From contig OZ026516.1 of the NCBI GenBank assembly GCA_964019695.1, forward strand, positions 80,617,018 to 80,681,017: 64,000 nucleotides of DNA, read 5' to 3'. Shown piece after piece: positions 1-8,462 of the stretch. The stretch is from Loripinus fragilis (Eukaryota; Mollusca; Bivalvia; Lucinida; Lucinidae). The notes under the pieces are model-generated. The model made no database searches. It saw only the letters and a program-made list of their open reading frames with translations, and had not been told where the DNA came from. The position numbers and the translations under genes were made by a program. Each line of letters opens with the position of its first letter. Position 1 is the first letter of the stretch.

Positions 1-21
1 TTTGCAGGATCACCTAAAAAG

Positions 22-291
22 ATGAACGATATCGAAACCAATACGAGGGAAAATTTTCCTTATCCTAAATCAGACAGCGAGACTCGATCATCGGAGGAAA
101 GGTGGCACTTACTAGGGACTAGAGTGCCTAAAGCCGAAATCGTGTACTTTTCTCAAATGCTCATCGTGTACGTCATTATCATCACGTCAATCACCAACAT
201 ATCCCTACAGAACGGCTCGACGGAACTTTGGATCAGTCTACTGAGTAGTTGCATAGGATACGCCCTTCCGAATCCTAAGCTAAAAAAATGA
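22..291 (+). CDS. Small membrane protein of virus-like element
   Basis: 89 residues. The N-terminal half is polar and charged. From about residue 40 there are two hydrophobic stretches (around FSQMLIVYVIIITSI, then LWISLLSSCIGYALP), ending in a short basic tail, PKLKK. This suggests a hairpin or single-pass membrane protein. The pattern VPK-x-EIV-x-FSQ followed by LWxSLLSSCxGYxLPNP is one I associate with small proteins beside the packaging ATPase in invertebrate Maverick/adintovirus-type elements; no biochemical function is known to me. Its stop overlaps the start of the ATPase gene (ATGA), as in compact viral gene blocks. The start at 22 is the first in-frame ATG visible; the true start could lie left of the window. 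Confidence 0.6.
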   Translation: MNDIETNTRENFPYPKSDSETRSSEERWHLLGTRVPKAEIVYFSQMLIVYVIIITSITNISLQNGSTELWISLLSSCIGYALPNPKLKK

Positions 292-941
292 AGTGCACCT
301 TGCCTTTTGAACCCTGCTCCAGCATTTGCGTCAGTGGACAGACAGGAAGCGGAAAAACGAGATGGGTTTACCGATTCTTGACTCACATTCGGAACATGTA
401 TAGTAGAGATCCGCCTTGCCAGATTCTCTATTGTTACGGAATTTACCAACCCTTATTCGACGAGATGGAACGAACCTTAAAGAACTTTAGGAGTAAACAA
501 GGATTACCTTCTTCCGAAGAGTTAGAAGAGTTCACCGCGGACCGCCGTCACAAATTGATCGTGATCGACGATCTCATGCATAGAGTGGTAGAAGACAAAG
601 AGATGGGATTATTGTTTACGCAGGGAACCCACCACAAATGCGTCAGCGTCATTTTAATTACCCAGAATTTATATCCGAGAGGGAAACACGCCGGGACCAT
701 AGCTTTAAATACGTGGTACTTGGTGTTGATGAAGAATTTGAGAGACGTTTCCCAAGTAGGTATACTTGGTCGACAGCTATACCCGGGCCGTGTAAAAGGG
801 TTCATAAAAGCCTACGAAGACGCTTTCGGTTCCAAACAGGGTTATTTGATAGTGGATACAAGTCCTCACGGGGACGACCAATACCGTTTGAGGAGTAGAG
901 TGTTTCCCGGGCAAGATCCCTTGGTGTATCGACTGACGTAA
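288..941 (+). CDS. Viral DNA-packaging ATPase (A32/FtsK-HerA type)
   Basis: 217 residues, the usual size for the packaging ATPase of Maverick/adintovirus-type viruses. Walker A is GQTGSGKT at about residues 18-25. Walker B is KLIVIDDLM at about residues 87-95, with the catalytic acidic pair DD. A sensor-like segment, VSVILITQNLYPRG, follows at about 119-132 and matches the ITQN motif of A32-like ATPases. The family pumps genome DNA into the preformed capsid. It overlaps the upstream gene by 4 nt (ATGA) and is followed after 23 nt by the next ORF. The frame is open with all key residues present. The superfamily is secure; the exact virus lineage is inferred from the neighbours. Confidence 0.82.
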   Translation: MKCTLPFEPCSSICVSGQTGSGKTRWVYRFLTHIRNMYSRDPPCQILYCYGIYQPLFDEMERTLKNFRSKQGLPSSEELEEFTADRRHKLIVIDDLMHRVVEDKEMGLLFTQGTHHKCVSVILITQNLYPRGKHAGTIALNTWYLVLMKNLRDVSQVGILGRQLYPGRVKGFIKAYEDAFGSKQGYLIVDTSPHGDDQYRLRSRVFPGQDPLVYRLT

Positions 942-964
942 GAAGGAGACCCTAACGCGTAAGA

Positions 965-1294
965 ATGACCATAATGAGACTCCTCAAAGAACACAGACAT
1001 TTTCTAAAATTATTCGGACAGACTGACTCTGCCCAGAGAAAAGCCCTGTTAAGAACGATTACGCCAGGTCAGATCAAAGCATTGAGCGAAATCGCGCACA
1101 ATATTATCAAATTTAGAATCGTGTTGACGCCTTCGGAAAAAGTACTCCTGAGACGCTCCAGACGCCAACTGTACATCTTGGGTGATAGGACGCTGGGTTA
1201 CCAAAGAAAGGTGGAGGCCCTTGGCGGTAAACAAAAGTTTATTCGTACGCTTCTAAAGATAACGTTGGCCCATTTGAAATCGGAGCTAGAATAA
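965..1294 (+). CDS. Small basic helical protein of virus-like element
   Basis: 109 residues, rich in K, R and L and predicted almost wholly helical: an N-terminal segment HRHFLKLF, then QRKALLRTITPGQIKALSEIAHNII, then LTPSEKVLLRRSRRQLYILGD. This architecture resembles a short conserved ORF that accompanies capsid and ATPase genes in many Maverick/adintovirus-like elements. Its role is not established; a DNA-binding core or regulatory role would fit its charge but is a guess. It sits 23 nt after the ATPase stop, and its own stop overlaps the next start (TAATG). A nearby second ATG (codon 4) makes the exact start uncertain by three residues. Confidence 0.55.
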   Translation: MTIMRLLKEHRHFLKLFGQTDSAQRKALLRTITPGQIKALSEIAHNIIKFRIVLTPSEKVLLRRSRRQLYILGDRTLGYQRKVEALGGKQKFIRTLLKITLAHLKSELE

Positions 1295-1485
1295 TGGAAA
1301 AGCTAGTCCTAGTCCCTTACGAGAAGTACCAGAGGCTATTGGATGGCAAAACAATGGAGAAGAAAACGCCGAACCCGCCCAAAAGACGTGAAAGGACCGT
1401 GCTAAAAAAAAAGGGTCCACCCGGGGAACGGGATAAACCGAGCGCTGCGACGCGCTACACCATTAAAGACTGGATCTCGTTCTGA
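1294..1485 (+). CDS. Small basic protein with VPYEKYQRLL N-terminus
   Basis: 63 residues. It starts with MEKLVLVPYEKYQRLL, a motif common to short late-type ORFs in invertebrate Maverick/adintovirus elements. A strongly basic, proline-rich middle follows (KRRERTVLKKKGPPGERDK) and it ends in an aromatic tail, IKDWISF. The basic, PPG-containing composition recalls small virion core proteins of adenovirus-like viruses, but the resemblance is only of type. It overlaps the upstream gene by one nucleotide (TAATG), which fixes its start. The frame is intact. It is the last ORF before the GC-rich tail. Confidence 0.5.
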   Translation: MEKLVLVPYEKYQRLLDGKTMEKKTPNPPKRRERTVLKKKGPPGERDKPSAATRYTIKDWISF

Positions 1486-1635
1486 ACTTCGTAAAAAAAA
1501 CCACCCGGAAATAATTGAGAGGCCCCTCACCCTTGTATATAGAAGAACGACACCGCGCTCTAGGACGTGACGCTACCTTCTCGTGGTCTAGGGCGTTGAC
1601 TCACCCTCCGAGGTGTAACCGAACGCGTCACAGGG

Positions 1636-1745
1636 GCCGCCATCTTGATTTCGTGGGGGCCGCCATCTTGGTGTCGTGGGGGCCGCCATCTTGGTGTCGT
1701 GGGGGCCGCCATCTTGGATCTGACGTCGTGGGGGCCGCCATCTTG
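1636..1745 (+). repeat. Five-copy tandem repeat of a YY1-type site
   Basis: GCCGCCATCTTG occurs at 1636-1647, 1659-1670, 1682-1693, 1705-1716 and 1734-1745. Spacing is 23, 23, 23 and 29 bp, inside a GC-rich unit that also repeats CGTGGGG. GCCGCCATCTT is the reverse of the known YY1 consensus AAGATGGCGGC. That the sites work is inference; the repetition and motif match are seen directly. Confidence 0.85.
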
Positions 1746-1746
1746 G

Positions 1747-1762
1747 ACCGGAAGTGACGTCA
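1747..1762 (+). promoter_or_regulatory. Composite ETS/CRE motif
   Basis: ACCGGAAGTGACGTCA joins an ETS/GABP core (CCGGAAGT) to a palindromic CRE (TGACGTCA, 1755-1762). It directly follows the last YY1-type site. A second CRE-like half-site (TGACGTCG) lies at about 1721. The order YY1 sites then ETS/CRE resembles strong viral and housekeeping promoters. Confidence 0.7.
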
Positions 1763-1827
1763 AAAACTCTATAGTGGGGCCTATACTACTACTCTGCAAT
1801 TTGTTAGTGGAAAACAAATGTTGAGAC

Positions 1828-1845
1828 CTCGGACCCTGGTCCGAG
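1828..1845. other. Short hairpin flanked by direct repeats
   Basis: CTCGGACC-CT-GGTCCGAG is a perfect 8-bp stem with a 2-nt loop. The 8-bp sequence GTTGAGAC flanks it directly at about 1820-1827 and 1845-1852. It lies just outside the GC-rich tail of the virus-like element. Confidence 0.5.
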
Positions 1846-1907
1846 TTGAGACACAGTGATTATCGCGACTTTTAGTCAACTATTGATGGTTTCAGTCTTT
1901 CATTATG

Positions 1908-1941
1908 TATATAAGACTAGGCCTTGATTTCTGGCATCAGT
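1908..1941 (+). promoter_or_regulatory. TATA box plus initiator-like site
   Basis: TATATAAG at 1908-1915 is followed by TCAGT at 1937-1941. The A at 1939 lies 31 bp from the first T, the canonical TATA-to-Inr distance. No open frame longer than about 70 codons follows within 1 kb, so it may be a relic promoter of the element or chance. Confidence 0.4.
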
Positions 1942-1945
1942 TTTA

Positions 1946-3351
1946 GAAAAACGGGCTGTCCAATGTTGTCAAATAACATTCATGCTAGATACATTACCAT
2001 AACATACCATGCATAAGCTGGGTGCTTAAGATCAAGCAACATACTCGCTGGAAGAATGTGTTTAATGGTAAAAAAATTACAGTTGAAACGTTAATAATCA
2101 GATCTTAGAACAAATCTACATGGATATGCTCGAGAAGCTCAAAATGGAAGCATGCAGTGTGCATGAACACATACAATAATATGGCTAAACAACCGCCAGC
2201 TTTTTTGAAAAGCTAATACTTGTGTAAATACTCGATGATGATATTGTTGCGCGAAACGAAACGAAAGTTAAGGTGTATTTATTTTATTATTATTATTCGT
2301 TTCTGTCTATCGACAGTGTCTTTTCATGCAATTGACTTAATTTCAAACGCCACTGCTATCATTCTGTCCATAAAAACTTATATCTAGCGCACTATATTTT
2401 TAGAACTATTTTAGTGGCGGTCAGGTTCATAAAGGGCGGGAAAACATTAGCAATCCACAAGAAAACGTGTCTTCTTCACGTTTATGACAAAAGGACAGGG
2501 CTGCGTTTATTGTCCGTCTCGTAATGTTTAAAAGCAAAGAAAAATATAATGATAAAAACGATTGCAAGATATTGTGCTTTTAACTACAATATCTGGCTGC
2601 ACCATAGATATTCATAATTGCAAACGGTTTATCGTCGTACAAGAGCAGGTTTTCTCATGCTAAGGCATTGTTTTTCTGACGCTCGTTTGAGGCATCCAAT
2701 GGGGTTTACTGATTTGCGAATTTGTCCCAAATTTTTAGCAATTAGCGTCTTCATAAAACTCATTTTTACCAGTAAGCACATTCAGCATTACAAAATAATT
2801 TTTTTATCACTGATTTCTCTTAAATTAAACTGATTAAAGCGTAATTTTAACAAACGAAACACTGATTTTTAAGGTAACCCGTTGAGACCCTCTCCATTTG
2901 ATGTACAAATAAACTTATAATTCTGTTTCAATCATATGTAAGCTTTCAATAATCAAGTTTTCAAGCACAACAACGTTTTTCTGACCATTGGGTTTACATT
3001 TCAGAGCTGAAAACGGCAACAAACTAATAAAATACCAATATTGTTTTTGTCTAGCAGCAGGACAAGGGTTGTTTGCATTAAGGCCATTTGGTTCCCAGCG
3101 ACTTACACAGGCTGTAACGGTCTAGGTAGCGGACTGGGTAGCAATGTTGAACGGGGGTTCGATGATATGGGGATTTTGTGTGTATTTTGTGTATATGATA
3201 CCATTGGAAACAGATGTTTTGAGAAAACATCGTTTCCAAAAATCACCAGCAACCAGTGTGACCTTCATTTTTACGAATGCTTAGCAGAATACGTTGCCTC
3301 ATTGATTGTACGCAACGTTGTATGAGCACGTTAGGAATACGTATGTAATGC
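1946..3351. other. Non-coding stretch, no gene recognised
   Basis: AT-rich single-copy-looking sequence. Short open frames at 2618-2833 and 3041-3325 have no recognisable domain, no codon bias I can see and no splice context. A GAAAC direct triplet lies near 2253. Confidence 0.5.
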
Positions 3352-3472
3352 TAACTGTAACATGTATGTTGTTTATCTATTTTGTTTACTTAGTTTCTGC
3401 TGACCCAGATATTGGAGACATTGATGGTAAATAAGTTGTTGCAAACAAAGTATTTATTTGGTTATAAGATTT

Positions 3473-3657
3473 TTCTAGAATGATGACTAATCATCCAGAA
3501 CTTACCGGAAAAGACCAGAACTTACTAGAATTTTCTTTTCCATGCAAATAGAAACTTTGAGTAGGTTCTGGAATTCAGTAGAAGTTTGTGGAATTTTCCA
3601 GAATGAATAAATATAGCATATGATATAATAGTCTTTCTTGACCGTTCTAGAACTTTC
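3473..3657 (+). promoter_or_regulatory. Cluster of heat-shock elements in the LTR
   Basis: GAA and TTC pentamer cores lie in strict 5/10-bp register. TTCTAGAA is at 3473-3480. GAA is at 3498, 3508, 3518 and 3528, then TTC at 3533 and 3538. A second run has TTC 3566, GAA 3571, GAA 3581, GAA 3591, TTC 3596, GAA 3601. A third has TTC 3635, TTC 3645, GAA 3650, TTC 3655. Two perfect trimers are GAATTTTCCAGAA (3591-3603) and TTCTAGAACTTTC (3645-3657), the latter 9 bp from the TATA box. A perfect octamer ATGCAAAT is at 3542-3549. HSF binding is inferred from the consensus. Confidence 0.75.
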
Positions 3658-3665
3658 TTAAAGGG

Positions 3666-3675
3666 TATATATAAG
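3666..3675 (+). promoter_or_regulatory. LTR TATA box
   Basis: TATATATAAG lies 9 bp after the last heat-shock pentamer. Transcription would start near 3696. Confidence 0.7.
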
Positions 3676-3978
3676 AGTAAATTTTTCATAAGGGCATCTT
3701 TGAAATAATTTCACCTTTTAAAAGTCTAAACCTTTTGTGCTGGAATTATATATTGGAATACTTATTGTTTAACTTATTCATTCTGGATTACTTTGGATTA
3801 TTCAGTTTTGGATTCAGATTTCGTGTTCATTTGAATCTGGGGATCAGAAACTACTGAAAGACTTGTGTTGATAAATATTCTGAAGGACAGTTTGGAAATA
3901 CAAGGTATTGTAAATTAGACTTTCTTTGATTGTATAACTATTTTCCATTGCTTATTGTAAATGATAATTTTTGTTTTT

Positions 3979-3984
3979 AATAAA
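3979..3984 (+). terminator. LTR poly(A) signal
   Basis: AATAAA followed by T-rich sequence, about 95 bp before the LTR end, as expected for the R/U5 boundary. Confidence 0.6.
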
Positions 3985-4081
3985 TTTTGTTAAATTTTAA
4001 AAGTGCTTTTTGCTGACTTTCCAAATAGCAAATTTTGGTTTCCTGAATTTGTTTCTAGTTACGCCTGGCACGTAACATAAC

Positions 4082-5315
4082 AGAGGTTCATATTGGAGTC
4101 ATTTATTGTATTCACTTAATAATTGGACCTGACCCTCCGACCCAATTCATCCTATACGTGTTCTATGGGTTCATGACTGGGGATGAAGCCGGTCAAGGCA
4201 AGACGTTGACGTTATTTTTAGCATGGAATTGTGTGGTTATTTACGCATTGTGTGAGGCCTTGCGTTGTCATGCTGAAAAATGCCAGGTCCGTTATTTTGC
4301 ATGAAATGATTTATTATTTTTCGTGCATGAACCCCGTAAATGGTTGCTGGTTAAAACGATTACAAGGGTGAATTAACGTATTAACGCGATAGTGACGTAA
4401 CGTTGTCACACGTGCGCGACTAGGTCTTGCACGAACTCTTACAGACCCAGTTCATTTGTACCATTCATAAGATTATGAATAGTCTGTCTAGAGGAGCAAA
4501 AATGATGCTTAATATCATTTACCGTAGACCCCTCCTTGAGCACGCCAACAACTTGGTTTCGTTGATCTTTTGAAAGACGTGCCGTCACTAAATGCAAGCG
4601 TTTTGTATCTATATTTTTTTTATTTATTGTCAGTACTCAGCTGCAAATGTTTTCTTGTCGATTTCAAAACTATCAGTGAAACACCTGATCCTCAGCACGT
4701 GCAACGTAAGGAACAAGTTTTTCAAGCGTTGACGCTTAAATACACATGGATTTGAATAAAAATTGCATAATTGTTATCTGCGACAAAATCTTACAACGAC
4801 ATGTACATGTATGCTAACAAAACAGCTATTCAAAGAAATAAAGTGTAAAGTTTTCATTTTGGGTCAGTGTAGATAAATTTATGATGGCTCCGCGCGCCAA
4901 AGATGCTCTTTTCTGTTTTGCTACAAGATATTTTAATTTTGCTACAATGAAAACTAATTTGGACACCCCTGATGCGTAAAGAGTGTGATGTTATGAGTTT
5001 GTGGTTCTGAAATGTTGGATAAATGCATCAATCTACCAGTAAAGCAATGCATTTCCTTTGAAAACATGACACAATTACCAAACAAAGAGGAACTGTGTGT
5101 CCCGCGAAGACTCAGACTGACCTGACAGTCTGGTCAGATTCTTAACCCTGCGCTCAGCTGGGAGCTAAAGACCCATAAACTCTTCAAGCACGCAGTCCAT
5201 ATTTGACAGATCTGATCAAACTGTGTGGATGCTCACGCTGATCTAAGAGTTTTGCTGGGCTCCTAAAATATTTGGTTTTGTCATGTACTGATCAGATACA
5301 AAAGTAAAGAGGATC
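4082..5315. other. Non-coding stretch, no gene recognised
   Basis: AT-rich sequence without a supported ORF or a repeat recognised elsewhere in the window. A 61-codon frame at 4570-4755 has no features of a gene. Confidence 0.5.
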
Positions 5316-5563
5316 TTAACCCTTAAATCGCCAAGAAAAAAATGCATCAGAAAATGTCGTCTGCTGAAGTCGCCTGCTGCAAAAAATTGCCTAACATTAC
5401 TGACGAATTAAGTATAGAAGCAAACAGCGTGGACTCAGAACAGACTGCTCCTATAGGAGCAGTCTGATCTGGGTCCACACTGTTTGCCATAGAGGCTTCT
5501 TAAACAGTTCAGCAGACGAGAAAGCAGACGACTTTTGTTGCTATTTGCGCATTAAGGGTTTAA
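5316..5563. mobile_element. Palindromic MITE, family Pal-A
   Basis: Ends TTAACCCTTAA..CGCC / GGCGC-type..TTAAGGGTTTAA. The centre folds around CAGACTGCTCCTATAGGAGC with arms GGACTCAG / CTGGGTCC. TTAA-type ends and the lack of coding capacity mark a non-autonomous DNA element. Confidence 0.8.
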
Positions 5564-6187
5564 CTGTTGGAATGATATTTGGGCTAGCACATGAGATTTG
5601 GGTAACTATCGCCTGTGCGTAAAGCTATCTCCTGGCCTGAGTATTTAATATACACCCAACTTCGTGTGCAGCGCTCGAAAAATCCATTCGTCCTCTCGTA
5701 TAAACGAACGCTTCAGGCTGCAGGGCAAGTGGAATTTTGGATGATAATTAAAAATCCAATGAAAAGCCATGTATATGCCAATATTTTTTGTGATGCAGGG
5801 CAAGTGCCCATTAAGTTTCAAGATATTTCGAGGTCTGGACTGTGTGAGCAGTACCAAAATATTATGGATTACCTCATATACATGTGACCGCTTACTAAAC
5901 AATTTATTTTCAAAATACCATAGGTAATATTTGCGTCCCTTAAACATTTCTGTTTCTGTACTGTCTTCTATGCCATCAAAAAATGCTTTCTATTGTATCT
6001 TCATGCGCTTCATAATCTTTTGTAAGAACTATGACATTGAAATTTAGTATTTATATCGCATCGGCGAGCAGCCAAGCACAAATGCGCAGACTCGCTATGG
6101 CCTTCCCCGCTCGCATACACAAAGTATGGATGAAGACTTAGACCAGACTTGATTTTGAACGTTTAAAGCAGGTTTTTGTGGACCTTT

Positions 6188-6339
6188 CTCAGTAACCCAG
6201 GCATGACCCATTCCGTTTTACAAGTTCTGCATTCTGATGAACGCAATGTAATGGAATGGGTCACGCCTGTATACGGTGTAACGGAATGGGTCACGCCTGT
6301 ATTCGGTGTAACGGAATGGGTCACGCCTGGGTTACCGAG
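6188..6339. repeat. Inverted repeat with three-copy tandem repeat in its loop
   Basis: Arms of about 31 bp (6188-6221 and 6308-6339) carry CAGTAACCCAGGCATGACCC and its complement. Within and beside the right arm a 30-bp unit containing GGAATGGGTCACGCCTG occurs three times (about 6251-6330). The tandem copies are therefore repeats of the arm. Confidence 0.75.
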
Positions 6340-6344
6340 GATGT

Positions 6345-7620
6345 TTGCAGTATCAAAATCTCAGACTGCTTCACTGCCCCACGTATGAAACTAGGAGGTC
6401 AGTGCAGCAGTCTACCAAAATCTTATTTTATCAAATGAGGGGAGGTAACGAATATCACATACCGAATACATACGTAGACTGACAATGAGATCTCGGCAAT
6501 AAAAAAAAACCCAGTCTATATTTATACATACGCGCGCGTGGCATTGTAAAAACATTGTTTTAAAATTATATATTTGGATTAATTGAATGGTCTTGAATAG
6601 ACTCCACTTCATATATATATTTATTTTAATTTATTTTTTTACTTTTTGAAGCAGGACTGAAGCATAATGCAGGTAAATGGTTTTATTTACTAGATCCGCT
6701 AGTGTACATTGACCTTCTGAGTATAAAATGTTATCTTAACTCGTTGAAATCACACCATAAATGCCTGATCAAACCCATGTTTAAAGAAACACTACATGTA
6801 GCTAGAGCTGTGAAATGACTGATTTATTGTTCATAACTCCATGTACAAAGAACTACATACTGGGAAAAAAAACTTTAAATTGCTACTTACTTTTGTTTAA
6901 AATATTAAACATGTTAAACTTCCGTTTACATGACCTATATTTTAGTAAGCATTTTTAAATATTACTTCAAGGCTACGGTTAAGTTTATTTTTAAACTATG
7001 AATCGACTTCATTTAACGACGTGCATGCACTCAATGTATGATCAATCTCTGTTTTGCAAGTATCATTGTTACAGCTATTATCCTGCATAAATATTGAGTA
7101 TTAACTTTCTTAGTTAATGTTTTTCGAACAACTTATTGTAATGATCTTGTACTTGGAAAATCCTAGTACTATCGCTACTTTTTTAACACAGGTAATCCCT
7201 GCCTTTTTACTACTTTTCCCAAACTTTTATCTGTACTTTTTTGTTGAAGGGCACTTGGAATCCTTGTTAATGACTCTTTTTTATGAATTCTGTATTTGAA
7301 AAAAAGCTCTTCTTTAATCCCTACTGTTTTTCTTCCAGAGCCATCATTACTAAAATATTCGCTCATGTTTTTTTCTTCAAAACATTCCCTACTTTCTGTG
7401 GAAGGGCACTTGAAAGCATGTTTATCTGCAGTTTAGTACTGGTTTAACTCAGGAAGGTACATCTCAACATAACTGATTATTTTTTTGGACTGGAACGTAA
7501 AGAATAATTAGCCTATAAAAGATTCCTAATGTTTCAATGGTGGTCTAAACTTGTCAAGATTTAGAACTGCAGCTCAGCAATAAGTAATAAACAAAGGATA
7601 CTTTTCATATAAATAAAAGT
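6345..7620. other. Non-coding stretch, no gene recognised
   Basis: AT-rich intergenic sequence; only short frames without domains. No repeat seen elsewhere in the window. Confidence 0.5.
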
Positions 7621-7621
7621 T

Positions 7622-8262
7622 CCACAAACGACCCAATGCTCAACATCTGGTTGAAAAACAAATGCTGTACGAAGAAAATCAAAAATCAGGGAATGTCGTG
7701 CAACAGCCTATGGATTCCTATAGTATTCCTATTGTGGAATAAATACGAGCTCAGTAGGTCATTATTTACTTTTCGCACGATAAACACGTTCCTGTTGAAT
7801 TCTGGTACGCCTATTTTACGCGAAAAGTCAAAAGGAGAGAACTGTTTGGCCTCAAATTTATATCACAAACAAAGAAATGCTTAGGCTGTTGCATGACATT
7901 CCCCGATTTTTGATTCTCTTCCTGGAGGAATTGTTTTTAATATTGAACCAGATGTTTTTGATTCTCTTCCTGGAGGAATTGTTTTTTTTTTCTTTCTTTT
8001 TTTTTTGTTTTTTTTTATATTGAACCAAATGTTAAGCAGGGAGCGCAGTGGCTCAGTGGTAGAGTGCTTGACTCGAGACCGAGGGGCCGCGGATTCGGCC
8101 TCACCGGCGTCACTGTGTTGTGGTCCTTGAGCAAGACACATTTATCCTTGAGTAGGTTCAACCCAGGAAGGCCCGCCCCTGTTTAACTGAAAAATTGTTG
8201 ATGGGACGTTAAGAATCAAATCAAACAAAAAACAAGATTGAGCATTGGGTCGTTTGGTAGGC
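7622..8262. mobile_element. Inverted-repeat MITE interrupted by a SINE
   Basis: The outer arms read ACGACCCAATGCTCAACATC (7629 on) and GAGCATTGGGTCGT (8240 on). Inner arms near 7672-7706 and 7882-7916 share GGAATGTCGTGCAACAGCC and its near complement. The right arm is split by the SINE at about 8038-8228. Confidence 0.65.
8038..8228 (+). mobile_element. tRNA-derived SINE (SINE-1)
   Basis: A tRNA-like head carries an A-box-like TGGCTCAGTGG and a degenerate B box, then a conserved body (GTCACTGTGTTGTGG, GGTTCAACCCAGGAAG) and an A-rich tail AATCAAATCAAAC. The same sequence recurs at 26.1, 39.3, 44.9 and 55.2 kb. Confidence 0.85.
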
Positions 8263-8443
8263 GTGACATAGTACCATACTTATGACATAACTAAATATTG
8301 CATTTTGACAATATGGTGTAAAATGGGGCGGGGGCGGTCATGTTATATTATTTGTGGTTTCCAGAGGGGGGTCATTGTATTTTAATTTTTTAGAAGGGGG
8401 GGGTCATCCAAAATTTGGATGATGGATCAAAATTTCAGCCGCT

Positions 8444-8460
8444 CCCCCCCCCCCCCCCCC
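8444..8460. repeat. Poly-C run (17)
   Basis: Uninterrupted C run, with further G-rich sequence just upstream (8322-8402). Confidence 0.95.
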
Positions 8461-8462
8461 TG

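Larger units (their letters stand above)
1..1762 (+). mobile_element. End of a Maverick/adintovirus-type virus-derived element
   Basis: Four same-strand, intronless, tightly packed ORFs are followed by a GC- and CpG-rich tail that ends near 1762, where the sequence turns AT-rich like the rest of the window. The gene set (small two-helix membrane protein, A32/FtsK-like packaging ATPase, two small basic proteins) is what is found beside the capsid genes of Polinton/Maverick elements and adintoviruses. Capsid, protease, polymerase and integrase genes would lie left of the window. No terminal inverted repeat can be proved because the other end is not visible, so the right boundary is inferred from composition only. 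All four frames are open, which suggests a young insertion. Confidence 0.65.
3356..4077 (+). mobile_element. Solo LTR of a retrotransposon, 722 bp
   Basis: It starts TGTAACATG and ends CACGTAACA, an imperfect terminal inverted repeat with TG..CA ends. It is flanked by a 4-bp target duplication, TAAC (3352-3355 and 4078-4081). Inside are a TATA box and a downstream AATAAA in the expected order. No primer-binding site or gag-pol follows, so this is a solo LTR left by LTR-LTR recombination. TSD length and layout fit Ty3/Gypsy, but the family cannot be proved from the LTR alone. Confidence 0.8.

Noticed and set aside
2251..2267. Interferon-response-like element (GAAACGAAACGAAAG)
   Set aside because: The GAAA spacing is 5, not the 6 required for an ISRE, and there is no gene beside it.
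5615..5887. 90-codon frame, with a 100-codon frame on the opposite strand
   Set aside because: No domain, no splice or promoter context; both strands open suggests chance.
8038..8110. tRNA gene
   Set aside because: The A- and B-box-like sequence belongs to the head of a repeated SINE with an A-rich tail; it does not fold as an intact tRNA by eye.
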